Of a stretch of DNA of 64,000 nucleotides, positions 1-10,578 are shown piece after piece (the stretch's first letter is position 1; the number at the start of each line of letters is the position of its first letter). The position numbers and the translations under genes are program-made. The stretch lies in assembly GCA_964035575.1 (NCBI GenBank), contig OZ037916.1, positions 1 to 64,000 of the forward strand, written 5' to 3'. This stretch comes from Rhynchopus sp. YZ270_cl-10. Lineage: Eukaryota > Euglenozoa > Diplonemea > Diplonemida > Diplonemidae. Below the pieces are notes generated by a model. The model was not told where the DNA came from and did no database searches. It saw only the letters and a program-made list of their open reading frames with translations.

Positions 1-72
<72 letters not shown>
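1..72 (+). repeat. Poly(A) tract abutting LINE copy A
   Basis: A run of about 72 A starts at the window edge. It directly abuts the 3'UTR of LINE copy A, which lies on the minus strand and would have poly(T) on this strand at its own 3' end. The tract is therefore not copy A's tail. The simplest reading is the 3' tail of another plus-strand retroelement that inserted into copy A's 3'UTR and whose body lies left of the window. Confidence 0.6.
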
Positions 73-74
<2 letters not shown>

Positions 75-875
75 ACAACCAACACTTCCCTGCAAATAAG
101 CAAAAGGGTCGTATGTGAGTGCAATTTTTCCCAAAAGGAAAAGGGGAGGGGATGGGACGGGAGGGTTGCTCTGTCTACCGGTGTAGTTTTATTTTGCTTT
201 GTCTTGGGGAGGGGAGGGGAGGAGAAGGAGGGGATTGAGTGAGCCGTTTCCTCTGTAACACACAAACAAATAAAAAGGAAGTTCCATAATCTTTTTAGTA
301 GTTTTCTTTTTGGTGAAAATTTTTGAGAACTTCAGTAAGTGTGACCTGACCCGACTGACTGACACCCAAAGGGGAAAACAACAATAACGCACAACAAAAT
401 CAACAACAACAATGGTGGGTCTCGTGCTTACCTGTGGTGGTTTTGAAAAATGAAAAATTGAAATTGACCTTCACAAGGTAAAAATGAAAAACTAAAGGAG
501 TGAAAAAAGGAACTCAAAGGACAAGAGTTCTGTACAAACTCTACTCTACTGCACAATCTATAAAAGTGGCCCAATGGCTCCTGATGCCACTGGCCTGGCT
601 CTTAGACAGGTCTTACTCCGAGACTGCCCTCTACCCTCAGAGCCTCGTCCAAGGGGTACGGGCCGTCGCTGGGGTAGACCCGTCCTAGCCAGCAGCCAAC
701 CAAAAATATTAACAAATAGGAAGGGGGGCGGAAAGGGGGGAAAGGGGGGGCAAACCCCAAAGGATGAAAAGAACAAAAAACACAAAATAAAAAGGGTTAA
801 AAATAAACATGGGGCAAACTGTCATTCTCTACACGCTTCTACACACACACTCTCACCCTCTAACTCTCTAGCTCT

Positions 876-3800
876 CTAATTCTTTTTATTCCCCTTTTTC
901 CCCTTCCTTCCTCCGCTCTGTCTCCCCTTCTGTCCACCACCGCGACCATTGCGCCCTCTCTGCACCTCCTGTGGCGAGAGCACATGCTGCGTCGCTTGTG
1001 CCACTGCGTCGGTGAACACGTTCGACGTGTTGGACCTACCCTGAGCTGCATGGCGCTGGGGTCCTTTGGGAGCTGGGGAAGGAGCAGGTTGGGCGGAGGA
1101 GGTTGCATTGCCACGGCCTGCCGATGAGGAGGAGGAAGAAGTGGAGACTGCAGGTTGGGCGATGGAGGTTGTAGTGCCACGGCCTGCAGAGGTGGAGGAA
1201 GAAGAAGAAGAAGAGGAGGCTTGAGGTTGTCGGCCTATTCCCTCTCGAGCCGCTCGTGCCTCATTCTCCCTCCTTGTACTCTCCGCTGCAAAGGCCTGCC
1301 CCCTACTGCTCCGGTTGTCCGTCAGGGCATGCAACGTCGACTTTGCCTTGCACTTTTCCTGAACCGACCACTCATGCAAACCCACCACCTTCATCACCTC
1401 ATACCACTGAGTGAAAGTAGCGGTAGAGAGGGGGAGTGACAACAAGGGTCTGCCATCCTGTTTCTCTCCCTGACGGTAGTGGAACAGGGAGATCCACTTC
1501 GTCACAGAAGAAGGCACCGGCGACCCCATGGTGAGGCACGGGAAAAGACCCCCCCTCTCCGTCCGCTCCTCCTCCGTCCACATCCAAGCCTCGCTCTGCG
1601 CCCTCAGCAATTCCCTCACCCTCGCTTGCTTCTTCTGGTCAGGGATGCCTTCCACTGACAGAGAAAGCGAGCGATCCGCCCCCTCCCTCGCGGTGTCGAG
1701 GTCCTCCTCCTGCTCCTGCTCAGCATCATCCATCTCCTCCACCTTCACACGCACCTCGGTGTCTGCCGCCTCGGCCTGTCGCCCCACCTCCTCCTCCAGC
1801 TGATCCCGAGAAGGGGTTCCCCAGCTGACCCTGCCTTCCCGAACGACGATGACCGCGCTGGTCTTGCCCCAGGTGTCGCAATATCCGGCCTCCCCTGCTA
1901 TCTTCCTAACCGCCTGACGGGCGACCACCGACTCCGGGCAATCACCGTCCCCCTCCCCGTTCCCACTCCACGGCTGCTGTGTCGCCCAGCAGTACAGGAA
2001 CTCGCCCGGGCACGGAGAAGCACCTTGAGGACCAAAGAGAGCCATCCAGTCGCCGACACAGTCAGGTTCGAGTCCTTCAGGGTCGTCGCCCACCGCTCTC
2101 CGCACCGCATGGCAGGGGAGGAATAGCCGCCCTTCGCACACCACCCCAAAGCACCGCCCGTATGCCACCATGCGTTCTGCCTCCAGCTGTCGGGAGAGGT
2201 TCACCGCCGTCAACAACAGAGTGGTCGCCTTCTGCTCCGACTCATGCTTAGCTGCGATGGCGTAATGCCTCTCGCAGCGTTGCCTGTCATACTCCGCCCG
2301 GAGCGACTCTCCTGCTTCGGGGTGCCGATCGCAGTCTTCCAAGTACTGCGCATGCATCTTCTTCGCGTCCTCTGCGAGTTCCCGCTTGTGCCTGGCGGTC
2401 AGCTCCTCCACACGATGCCTGTCCGCCGCCTTCGCCTGGTCCAGACGCACATTCTGTTCCTCCAGGAAACGACTCAACTCCTGCTGGCGGTCGCCAAAAG
2501 TGCCCCGAAGCGCGGCCAAATCCGGTCCCCACGACCGACGATGCTCCCGCCGTACCTCCAGGGCTTGCTGCCACGCGTCCGACGCACGCTGCAACGCTTC
2601 CTTCTTATCCTGGTCCGCCTTTTGTTGTTGCTGCTTCTGCTGTTTCCGTTGCTTCTCGTGCTTCTGCTGCTTCTGTTCTGCCTGCTGCCCCTCTTCGCCC
2701 GCCATTGGCGTGTCTACCTCCTCGACGTCCTCGCCCTCGGGAGCTGGCACTGCTGGAGAAGGAGCCCGTTTAGGTGGTGGGTCTCCGCTCCCCTCCGCAG
2801 AGGCAGCCTGAGCCGGAACATTCGAGTGCAAAAAAGACAGGGCACTGAAGTATTCCGCCCTGCCAATTTGCGACAGAGGGCAGTGCTTGGACCCCTGAGC
2901 GCAGTGCAGACATGCCAAGCCACCACACGTGTGACAGCAGAAGTGTGCGTCCGACGCATCGAAGAGCTTGCTGCATTGTTCGCACTGCAGGAAAGTGTTC
3001 GACGCCTCCGCCTCCCTCGCTCCCACAAAAGCCATGGGGCGCTCTGACTGGCACTCCCCCTTACCACCTGTGGCCTCAAAAGACAGGATGTGCTGCTGCA
3101 GAGCCGGGTCCATGGTGAGGGGCTCGTAGTGTCCCGGGATACTGCCGGATCCATCTGCCGCATCCTGATCACCCGAGTGGAGGAGAAGGACCACTGCCTT
3201 AGGCCGTTTTCTTGGCACCATCAGAGAAGGGCGGGCGAACTCGTTGAGGATGACCACAGATACCTCAAGAGCCTCCCCTGCCCCAGCCACTGCAATGGCA
3301 TCCGCCCACGTACGCTGGTCTCCTCTGTCCCCACTCGTCATCAGCCGCTGCCAGACCCCAAAATTAGGGACAGCCGCACTCGACAGATCAGCGCGGCCCT
3401 GGACCTTCTTCACTGCCGCCTGGCGTAGACCCTCCACCGTCAAATCCGTGCGCCCGGTGGCGAAGAGCAAAGCCTCAAAAGCACAGTCCCCCGCCACAAA
3501 CGACCAAGTCACCTTCGAGGCTCCCAGCTTGGCCGCCTGCTCCGTCGCCCGAGGCCTCTGCGCTGCCGGGCACTCACGCAAAAACTCCCACTCACGCACC
3601 ACATCGAGACCAGGCCCTTCCGGAATCACGGTGGCCGAATCGAACCTCCCGGTCCGCTTCCTCGGTGGCTCCACGTGGTCCGGCTTCACGTCCCTCTTGC
3701 GCTTCCCCTGCTGCTCCTCCGTTCGGTCTGCAGGACGACTCATATCGTCGTCAGGGTTCGCATCGTCACAGAGAGGTTCCACGGCCCCTGCACTGCGGCG

Positions 3801-6800
3801 TCCAAACCGGTCCATGTCCTCTGCAGACGGTGCCACATCTACCTCCACACACGGCTCCCGCTTCAGGGTGGCAATCCCTACACACATAGCACCCCGCTCC
3901 AGAAAGGAAGATGCGACCTTTTTCTGGTACGCCACCGCAATGCTCTCCCGGATGCGCAACTCTGCCGACCCTGTCAGGTGCGACGTCTGTCCCGTCGTCA
4001 GGCCTCCAAGCTGCGCAATCAAGAGGTTCGCCTCGTCGCCTGCACCCCCGAAGGCTTCAAACACAATAGGGGAGAACTTGGTATTGATCTTGTTCAAATC
4101 CCGCTCGTGCTTCTCCCGTTTGACCTGGCCCTGGTTCTTCGCCGACCAGCCCACAAACTTCGAGGCCCCTGTTCTGTAGGAAGGCAAGGTGGGGCACACG
4201 TGGGTGATGTCCAAACAACGAGGTCCATTTTCCGCCACTCCTACTGGGAGGTAGACGTCGCCTGGCCGCTTCTTCGACTCCAACTCCACTCGCACGGTCT
4301 CCTCCAAAGCAGGGTCCAAGCCCGCCCCTTGAGCAGCTCGGTACACCGAATCCCGCAAGGCGTTGTGGCGGGCGACGCGGTGTTTGGAGTAGGGGCAGCC
4401 AAAGGTGTGGTCGCCAAAGGAGTCCATGACAACCCTTTTCTGCCCCCCCTGACATGCCGAGCAAGTCGTTCCCTCCGCATGGATGGCCACCCCTAGTCGG
4501 AAACGGGTCACAACCGCAAAATCCGCTGAAGACATCTGGTTCCTTGCTGAGGGTGTCGCCGTGAGGTACGTCCCGGAAAGCGGCAGGAGAAGGGACTTCA
4601 TCCGTGCTCGGTCTCGCATGCAGAGCTGTTGCATCAACTTGTCTGCCTGGGCGTCAATCACCGCAGATGACAGACTCTGCTGCTCCAGGATCTTCTTCGG
4701 CTGGGCCCTGTCCACGTGAAACGCCACCGGTACCCTGGAGTTGTACTCCTCAGCCGCGCTGTTCCATCTCTCCTCATCCCAGGTGAAGGCAGGGTCCAAG
4801 GCCTGCGACAGTTGCAGGTTCCCTGACTGAGAGGCGAGGGACGCAGCTGTCCGATGGTCCACGGTGCGACGGATACCCAGCCCCCCAAGCGCCACAGGAA
4901 GCGCCGCCTGCGCCCTTGCCAACTCCGGCAGCGCCCCATCCGGGTCATGCAGAAGCGCAGCCAGGCACCTGTCGATCAGGTCGTCAAAGGCCGTCAGGTA
5001 CTCCGCGCACTGTGGGATCCCCCGCATGTAGAACACCATGCGGCAGTAGCCTTCGCAGTATCTCAGTACGTAGAAGGCTGCCTGGGAGTCCCCGAGGTCC
5101 ACAAGGGCTTCCAGGTTGCGGCGGGAATCGTCCACCTTCTGGGCCATGTACTCCTCGCAGAAAGCCACAGACCCAATGGGGATGCCCAAGAAGTCGAACC
5201 CATCCACATCCAACAGCCGGAACCCGCCTTCACCCATGGCGTCCTGTCCACCCTCGTTCAACGTGAACCCCACGGCCTCGAGATCCTCCTTGGAGACGCC
5301 ACCAGTGGAGATGAGCTCACACTTGTTCGCGTTCACCTCCAACCCCAGTTCGGAGCTACGAGTGCACAGAACCTGGTACGCCTCAAAAACCGCCTTAGGG
5401 GACCCCCGCAGAGAGCCGTCATCGAGGTACCACAAAGTCCCATCCAGGCCTGGGTGCCCCTTCAGCTCTAGCGCCATCTGGTGGATGGTCAGGGAGAAGA
5501 GAAGCGGGCCCAAGGGATCTCCTTGTTGAGCTCCGCGCTGTGACCTTATGGTATCCCCACCATAAAACAGGCTGGAGGGCTCCAGGTAACACCATCGCAC
5601 CCATGGGGCCAGCTCGGGGAGGTTGGCGTCGACCGCTCTTAGCATCGACAGGCGGTCTACGCAGTTGAACGCGTTACGGTAGTCAATTTTCAAAATGACT
5701 TTACCTTTTCCGCGGTTGCGCACGGCGTACTGCGAGATAACATCAGTCGCCACTGCCGCCCCCCTTGCCGTTGCCACCCCCACCTGGTTCCCTCGAAGAA
5801 GAAGCGTCCTAGCAGGCACCCGCACTCGCGCCGACAGAATCTTTCCCACCAGTCTGCGGAGAGTGTCCCCAACCGCAATCGGACGCACGTCCTCCTCCAG
5901 GCCCGGCCCCTTTGCAGGCTTCCGGAGAGCCACCAAGTTAGCGCCGGCGAAGAACTCAGCCACCTCCACTGGAGCATTTCCTCGTGCCAAAGACGTCAAC
6001 ACTGCGGCCAGCGCTGCCAAAGTGCCCTTAGCCCGCCTCTGTAGGCAAAGTGTACGAAGGTGCGCGCCCGTCACGTTCGAGGGACCCGCCGCCGATGACT
6101 TCGGCATGCTCCGCAGGGCCTTCATCACCTCCACCACTGTCACCGGTGGGACCTCCTGAGGCTGGGGCCAATCCGCCTGCTCCAGGGCCTTGGAGTCGGC
6201 AGCGGCTGGGTGCTTCGTCTGAAGCTTTTCCAGCGTCGCCGGTGTCTGTGGGGCGAGGCCGTCGCTGGTAGCGCAAGACATGGCCTGGCTCGGGAGTCCT
6301 GCTCTCGCTTTGGCGATGGTGCGCTTCCGTCTCCCTTCGTCAGTGTCCTCATCCGACCACCCAGAGGGCCTTGGCTTCCGCTCCTCTACCGTTTGCTCCC
6401 ACAGGGCGACATACTGGCCAGCCTTCCAAGCCTCCAAGTCCTTCCCCCAGGTGCTCGTCAAACGTCGCTCCTGGTCCTTGCCCCCTCGTTCTGTCCGTGT
6501 CCGGTGCAACACAGTGAAGAACAGTGCAAGGCGCTTCCATGCCACCTCGTCTTGGTACTCAAGGATGTCCATAAGAACCCTCAGGAAGAGCTCGCTGTAC
6601 AGCTGCAGGTGTTTGTCTGGGCACCCGCCCTTCAGCTGGATCCTGGTGGTCCCCATGACTTCAAAGGAGGGGAGGTCATCCTGATCTGTCAGCATTCCTC
6701 GACTGGAGGGAGACGGAGCGGTGAAGCCTTCTTCGCCAAAGTGCACCGTACAGGTGTTGCAGACCTCCTTGCTCTGCGGCAATAGCATGTCGCACTGATC

Positions 6801-9800
6801 GTTCGCACAGCGCGACATGCCCAAGTGGCCCAACAGCTCGTCGGGGATGTACGCTCCATCCGCCTGGTGGCGACGCATATGCTGCAGCAAGCCCTTACGA
6901 GACAGGCCCCCGACCGCATCACTCGAAGACAAAATTCCCGCTCTGCATCCATCAAAGGGGCAGAACACCCGATCCGCATTGATGTGCCCCAGCTTGGTAG
7001 CCAGGGGGGCGGTGGTGGTGGTGTTGGTGGGGATGATGCCATCCAAATGCGCTGTGTCCAGCACTGCCTGCCGAGCCTCCTTCCTCATCTTCTCTGCCAT
7101 CCCCTCCTTGGTCTTCCCCACCACCGGGACAAGCTCCACTGCCTCAAAGTGAGAGTCACAGAGAGCGATGACGACCGTGGGAAGCTTCGCTTGGAAGCTC
7201 TCCGCGTACGACTTGGCGACTCTTTTGCTACCAGGGGTGATGCGCACGAGGGGGTTCTCTTCCGACGCCTGCACCACCACGATGTTGATGCGGGATGCTG
7301 TCGCGGTGAGCTGAAGCCCCAAGTGGTTGAGGTGGGCCTCGCCGGTCACACCATTGGCAAACTCCGTCATGGCCTCCTGCGACCCCAGCACCTGCACCAG
7401 GCGGTTCGACACCTCCACTGCTGTGTCATACAGCTGCTTGCGCATTGCCCTCACGTCCGGCTGCGTGTCGTGGTCCCAGAGGTGTAGTGCCACATAACCA
7501 CAATCATTTGTGGACACGTTGGGGATGCGTTTAGCTCCAAACTTCGCCAGAGTCGCGTCCACAGACACCGCTTGCTCTGTATACGCAGGAGCGTTCACGT
7601 TTGCGCACCCACCGGTCAACGCAAACGGGGACAAGCTGATCGGGTGCTCCGGATCCGCAGGGGCAGGGCGCAGGTCCCAGGGCGTCACCGCTCGCCACAA
7701 CAGCGACAGCAAGACCAGTAGGGACACCACCAGCATGCCAAATGCCATCCCGATCCTACGAGTCCACCTGCGTGCTGCCACACGGCGCACCTCCAAGAGA
7801 AGAACCCAGCCAAGTGGGCGCGCGACGCCGACCAGTGCCACAAAACCCGCCAAACAACCACCTGCGGACCATGCAACCCACACCCACTCGGCTGCACACA
7901 CCGACAACTGACCCACCCCCATCACACTGGCCCTCACCAAGCTGGCAGCCACTCGGATCCCTCCGGTCCATCGGCGCACTCGCTCGCTCGCCCCTTCCAG
8001 CCACCGCCATCCTCTCCGAACGCGGCACAGTCCCCGCAGCACACCCACCCCCAGCACCTCCGCGTCCCGAAAAAGCGCGCAACCCAAAACATGTGGCGCT
8101 GACCTCCCAAGCTCAGACCCCACAAAAACCAGAACCCAGATGGCCACACACTGCAAAGCACCTCTCAACGCATCGGCGACCCTGATCCTGCGGAAAACTG
8201 GGTGCGCTGCCGGAGAGGGCGGACGATTGCAGGGCGCCTTGCGCCGACGGAGCCTGCCCGCCTGTGACTTGGTCCAGTTCAAGGACCGGTGTCCTCGTCG
8301 CGTCCTCCTGGTCCTCCTGCCCACTAGCCACAAAATGAGATGACTGAGGGTAGGGGCGCGTCTGTCCTTCCACAGATCCAGGACCGCGAACGACACAAAC
8401 ACTCCCCACTCAGGTGCCTCGACTACCCAGCAGGGGTCAGGTTGACGCAAGGAGGTGAAGACCTCCCAGAGGTTGCACCACCAGTCGAACCAAAACTCTA
8501 TCTGTACACACCCCTTTTGCCACACCCGCATCATCACACAGCCACTCTGTCCTTCTCGCCCCTCAAGGCTGACCCCGAACACCAGCATACCTCGCTCACC
8601 ACCCCCTAAGTTGTTGTTGCTGCGTCTGCTGTTGATGTTGGTGCTGCTGTTGGACCTGCTGTTGGAACTGCTGCTGCAGAAGTCTATGGAACTGCAGTTG
8701 AAACTGCTGTTGTGCCTGCTGTTGGAACTGCTGCTGGAACTGCTTTTGGAGACGCTGTTGGACCTGCTGTTGGAACCGCTGCTGCAGAAGTCTTTGGAAC
8801 TGCTGTTAAAACTGCTGTTAAGCCTGCTGTTGGAACTGCTGTTGGACCTGCCGTTAGAGCTGCTGCCGCGGAAGTCCTTGGAACTGCTGATGAAACTGCT
8901 GTTGTGCCTGCTGTTGTGCCTGTTGCTGGAACTGCTTTTGGAAACGCTGTTGGAACTGCTGCCGCAGAAGCCATTGGAACTGCTGTTTAAACTGCTGTTG
9001 TGCCTGCTGTTGGAACTGCTGCTGGAACGGCTGTTGGAAACGCTGCTGCAGAAGTCTTTGGAACTGCTGTTGAAACTGCTGCTAAGCCTGCTGTTGGACC
9101 TGCTGTTGGAGCTGCTGCTGCCGAAGTCTTTGGAACTGCAGTTGAAACTGCTGTTGTGCCTGCTGTTGGAACTGCTGCTGGAACTGCTTTTGGAGACGCT
9201 GTTGGACCTGCTGTTGGAACCGCTGCTGCAGAAGTCTTTGGAACTGCTGTTAAAACTGCTGTTAAGCCTGCTGTTGGAACTGCTGTTGGACCTGCCGTTA
9301 GAGCTGCTGCCGCAGAAGTCCTTGGAACTGCTGATGAAACTGCTGTTGTGCCTGTTGCTGGAACTGCTTTTGGAAACGCTGTTGGAACTGCTGCTGCAGA
9401 AGCCATTGGAACTGCTGTTTAAACTGCTGTTGTGCCTGCTGTTGGAACTGCTGCTGGAACTGCTTTTGGAAACGCTGTTGGAACTGCTGCTGGAACTGCT
9501 GTTGGAGACGCTGCTGGACCCGCCGTTGGAGCTGCTGCCGCAGAAGCCATTGGAACTGCTGTTGAAACTGCTGTTGTGCCTGCTGTTGGACCTGCTGTTG
9601 GAGCTGCTGCTGCAGAAGTCTTTGGAACTGCAGTTGAAACTGCTGTTGTGCCTGCTGTTGGAACTGCTGCTGGAACTGCTTTTGGAAACGCTCTTGCTGC
9701 TGCAGAAGCCGTTGGAACTGCTGTTTAAACTGCTGTTGTGCCTGCTGTTGGACCTGCTGTTGGAACCGCTGCTGCTGAAGCCTTTGGAACTGCTGGTGAA

Positions 9801-10310
9801 AAAGCTGTAGAGCCTGCTGTTGGAACTGCTGCAGTAAAGGCCTTTGGAACTGCTGCTGCTGCACACCAGGGGTGATACTGGGACCCCACCCAGGACTCCG
9901 AAGATTTCGTTTTTGCTGCTATCACAGTTGCAGCCACTGATGTGGTTGGGCATACATTGCCTCTTTTTGGGGATATCATGGGGGGAAGGGGGGTGTGGGT
10001 TGTTATGACAACAGTTCTTTACTTTGTTGCCTCCACACACGTTTTTGTTGCTGCTATCAAAGCTGCAGCTGCTTGGGTTGTTGGGCTCAAGAGGCCTCTT
10101 TTTGGGGTAAAAAAGGGGGGGAATGGGGCTCCTGCCACTGATGAGGAAGCTGTTGTAGCATAGGAAGCTGCCGCTCCTGCTGTTGGTGCTCCTGCTACTG
10201 CTGTTGATGCAGCTTATGTTGTTGCTGCTGTTGGTGTAGCACCTGCTGCTGCTGCTGATGCAGACATGCAGCACCACCCACAACGCCCCCAAAAGGGCCT
10301 TCCTCCTCAT
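876..10310 (-). CDS. LINE polyprotein (OTU, zinc finger, RT, endonuclease, OTU), copy A
   Basis: This is a single open frame of 3,144 codons from ATG at 10,310 to TAG at 876. The frame is also open a little further upstream but without ATG. The protein matches that of copy B almost residue for residue outside the N-terminal repeat. The YLDD catalytic motif of reverse transcriptase falls near residue 1,628. Domain order: hydrophobic N-terminus, Ser/Asn-rich repeat, hydrophobic segments, OTU-like domain, two zinc fingers, RT, CCHC plus restriction-like endonuclease, second OTU-like domain, RING-like cluster, Gln/Lys-rich coiled coil and a low-complexity Ser-rich tail. It would drive target-primed reverse transcription of its own RNA. 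Whether translation starts at 10,310 or at a later Met, such as the one in the MAFGML segment just before the first OTU, cannot be told from sequence. Confidence 0.88.
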   Translation of the reverse strand: MRRKALLGALWVVLHVCISSSSRCYTNSSNNISCINSSSRSTNSRSGSFLCYNSFLISGRSPIPPLFYPKKRPLEPNNPSSCSFDSSNKNVCGGNKVKNCCHNNPHPPSPHDIPKKRQCMPNHISGCNCDSSKNEIFGVLGGVPVSPLVCSSSSSKGLYCSSSNSRLYSFFTSSSKGFSSSGSNSRSNSRHNSSLNSSSNGFCSSKSVSKSSSSSSSNSRHNSSFNCSSKDFCSSSSNSRSNSRHNSSFNSSSNGFCGSSSNGGSSSVSNSSSSSSSNSVSKSSSSSSSNSRHNSSLNSSSNGFCSSSSNSVSKSSSSNRHNSSFISSSKDFCGSSSNGRSNSSSNSRLNSSFNSSSKDFCSSGSNSRSNSVSKSSSSSSSNSRHNSSFNCSSKDFGSSSSNSRSNSRLSSSFNSSSKDFCSSVSNSRSSSSSNSRHNSSLNSSSNGFCGSSSNSVSKSSSSNRHNSRHNSSFISSSKDFRGSSSNGRSNSSSNSRLNSSFNSSSKDFCSSGSNSRSNSVSKSSSSSSSNSRHNSSFNCSSIDFCSSSSNSRSNSSTNINSRRSNNNLGGGERGMLVFGVSLEGREGQSGCVMMRVWQKGCVQIEFWFDWWCNLWEVFTSLRQPDPCWVVEAPEWGVFVSFAVLDLWKDRRAPTLSHLILWLVGRRTRRTRRGHRSLNWTKSQAGRLRRRKAPCNRPPSPAAHPVFRRIRVADALRGALQCVAIWVLVFVGSELGRSAPHVLGCALFRDAEVLGVGVLRGLCRVRRGWRWLEGASERVRRWTGGIRVAASLVRASVMGVGQLSVCAAEWVWVAWSAGGCLAGFVALVGVARPLGWVLLLEVRRVAARRWTRRIGMAFGMLVVSLLVLLSLLWRAVTPWDLRPAPADPEHPISLSPFALTGGCANVNAPAYTEQAVSVDATLAKFGAKRIPNVSTNDCGYVALHLWDHDTQPDVRAMRKQLYDTAVEVSNRLVQVLGSQEAMTEFANGVTGEAHLNHLGLQLTATASRINIVVVQASEENPLVRITPGSKRVAKSYAESFQAKLPTVVIALCDSHFEAVELVPVVGKTKEGMAEKMRKEARQAVLDTAHLDGIIPTNTTTTAPLATKLGHINADRVFCPFDGCRAGILSSSDAVGGLSRKGLLQHMRRHQADGAYIPDELLGHLGMSRCANDQCDMLLPQSKEVCNTCTVHFGEEGFTAPSPSSRGMLTDQDDLPSFEVMGTTRIQLKGGCPDKHLQLYSELFLRVLMDILEYQDEVAWKRLALFFTVLHRTRTERGGKDQERRLTSTWGKDLEAWKAGQYVALWEQTVEERKPRPSGWSDEDTDEGRRKRTIAKARAGLPSQAMSCATSDGLAPQTPATLEKLQTKHPAAADSKALEQADWPQPQEVPPVTVVEVMKALRSMPKSSAAGPSNVTGAHLRTLCLQRRAKGTLAALAAVLTSLARGNAPVEVAEFFAGANLVALRKPAKGPGLEEDVRPIAVGDTLRRLVGKILSARVRVPARTLLLRGNQVGVATARGAAVATDVISQYAVRNRGKGKVILKIDYRNAFNCVDRLSMLRAVDANLPELAPWVRWCYLEPSSLFYGGDTIRSQRGAQQGDPLGPLLFSLTIHQMALELKGHPGLDGTLWYLDDGSLRGSPKAVFEAYQVLCTRSSELGLEVNANKCELISTGGVSKEDLEAVGFTLNEGGQDAMGEGGFRLLDVDGFDFLGIPIGSVAFCEEYMAQKVDDSRRNLEALVDLGDSQAAFYVLRYCEGYCRMVFYMRGIPQCAEYLTAFDDLIDRCLAALLHDPDGALPELARAQAALPVALGGLGIRRTVDHRTAASLASQSGNLQLSQALDPAFTWDEERWNSAAEEYNSRVPVAFHVDRAQPKKILEQQSLSSAVIDAQADKLMQQLCMRDRARMKSLLLPLSGTYLTATPSARNQMSSADFAVVTRFRLGVAIHAEGTTCSACQGGQKRVVMDSFGDHTFGCPYSKHRVARHNALRDSVYRAAQGAGLDPALEETVRVELESKKRPGDVYLPVGVAENGPRCLDITHVCPTLPSYRTGASKFVGWSAKNQGQVKREKHERDLNKINTKFSPIVFEAFGGAGDEANLLIAQLGGLTTGQTSHLTGSAELRIRESIAVAYQKKVASSFLERGAMCVGIATLKREPCVEVDVAPSAEDMDRFGRRSAGAVEPLCDDANPDDDMSRPADRTEEQQGKRKRDVKPDHVEPPRKRTGRFDSATVIPEGPGLDVVREWEFLRECPAAQRPRATEQAAKLGASKVTWSFVAGDCAFEALLFATGRTDLTVEGLRQAAVKKVQGRADLSSAAVPNFGVWQRLMTSGDRGDQRTWADAIAVAGAGEALEVSVVILNEFARPSLMVPRKRPKAVVLLLHSGDQDAADGSGSIPGHYEPLTMDPALQQHILSFEATGGKGECQSERPMAFVGAREAEASNTFLQCEQCSKLFDASDAHFCCHTCGGLACLHCAQGSKHCPLSQIGRAEYFSALSFLHSNVPAQAASAEGSGDPPPKRAPSPAVPAPEGEDVEEVDTPMAGEEGQQAEQKQQKHEKQRKQQKQQQQKADQDKKEALQRASDAWQQALEVRREHRRSWGPDLAALRGTFGDRQQELSRFLEEQNVRLDQAKAADRHRVEELTARHKRELAEDAKKMHAQYLEDCDRHPEAGESLRAEYDRQRCERHYAIAAKHESEQKATTLLLTAVNLSRQLEAERMVAYGRCFGVVCEGRLFLPCHAVRRAVGDDPEGLEPDCVGDWMALFGPQGASPCPGEFLYCWATQQPWSGNGEGDGDCPESVVARQAVRKIAGEAGYCDTWGKTSAVIVVREGRVSWGTPSRDQLEEEVGRQAEAADTEVRVKVEEMDDAEQEQEEDLDTAREGADRSLSLSVEGIPDQKKQARVRELLRAQSEAWMWTEEERTERGGLFPCLTMGSPVPSSVTKWISLFHYRQGEKQDGRPLLSLPLSTATFTQWYEVMKVVGLHEWSVQEKCKAKSTLHALTDNRSSRGQAFAAESTRRENEARAAREGIGRQPQASSSSSSSSTSAGRGTTTSIAQPAVSTSSSSSSAGRGNATSSAQPAPSPAPKGPQRHAAQGRSNTSNVFTDAVAQATQHVLSPQEVQRGRNGRGGGQKGRQSGGRKGKKGNKKN
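8606..9860 (-). repeat. Degenerate CTG/TTG-codon minisatellite in LINE copy A ORF
   Basis: This stretch is made of diverged repeats of a 6-30 bp family based on CTGCTGTTGGAACTG (plus strand). In the LINE frame it encodes Ser/Asn-rich sequence with recurring NSSSNGFCSS-like blocks. Because the unit has no stop on either strand, Leu-rich and Ala/Thr/Val-rich open frames also run through it, but these are by-products of composition. Copy B carries the same region in a different length and arrangement. Confidence 0.85.
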
Positions 10311-10368
10311 TTTAAAAAAGACTTTAAAAAAGCAAAAACCAAAAAACGAAAACAAAGAAGGACAAGAC

Positions 10369-10531
10369 AAAAGGGGACCATTTTTTACACATTACAACAC
10401 ACTTGTCCTTTCTTTTTACCCTCCCTCCCTCCCCCTTTCCTTTGTTTTATTGTGAGCCTTGTACGCCTCCACGGGGCGGTCCCTGGGCAACGGTAGAGGA
10501 GTGCAGGCCGGCGAAGCGCAAGGCGTAGTGT
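10369..10531. promoter_or_regulatory. 163-bp spacer between head-to-head LINE copies A and B
   Basis: This segment separates the 5' ends of copy A (minus) and copy B (plus), which both begin with GTCTTGTCCTTC. The same segment recurs, inverted, at 30,806 onward to the right of copy C. It contains short direct repeats of AGGGAGGG type and an ATGGTCCCC motif that is amplified in the other copy. Its position upstream of two divergent LINE ORFs fits a LINE 5'UTR or a shared promoter; this is inference, and no TATA or initiator motif was convincingly seen. Confidence 0.4.
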
Positions 10532-10578
10532 GTCTTGTCCTTCTTTGTTTTCGTTTTTTGGTTTTTGCTTTTTTAAAA

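Larger units (their letters stand above)
73..10368 (-). mobile_element. LINE copy A (RLE-type non-LTR retrotransposon)
   Basis: This minus-strand element carries one intact giant ORF followed by a 3'UTR of about 800 bp (875 down to 73). The UTR is nearly identical to those of copies B, C and D, but it stops inside the region where the others continue for roughly 190-220 bp to their tails, so the 3' end of A is interrupted by the poly(A) at the window edge. Its 5' limit is set by comparison with copy B: both begin with GTCTTGTCCTTC (here the complement of 10,357-10,368) and diverge upstream. There are no LTRs, and the 3' tails of sister copies are poly(A), so this is a non-LTR element. It is very young judging by its identity to copy B. 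Confidence 0.9.

Noticed and set aside
8455-9810. 451-codon Leu-rich frame antisense to LINE copy A
   Set aside because: It is the antisense reading of the repeat array; a similar frame exists antisense to copy B, and composition alone keeps it open.
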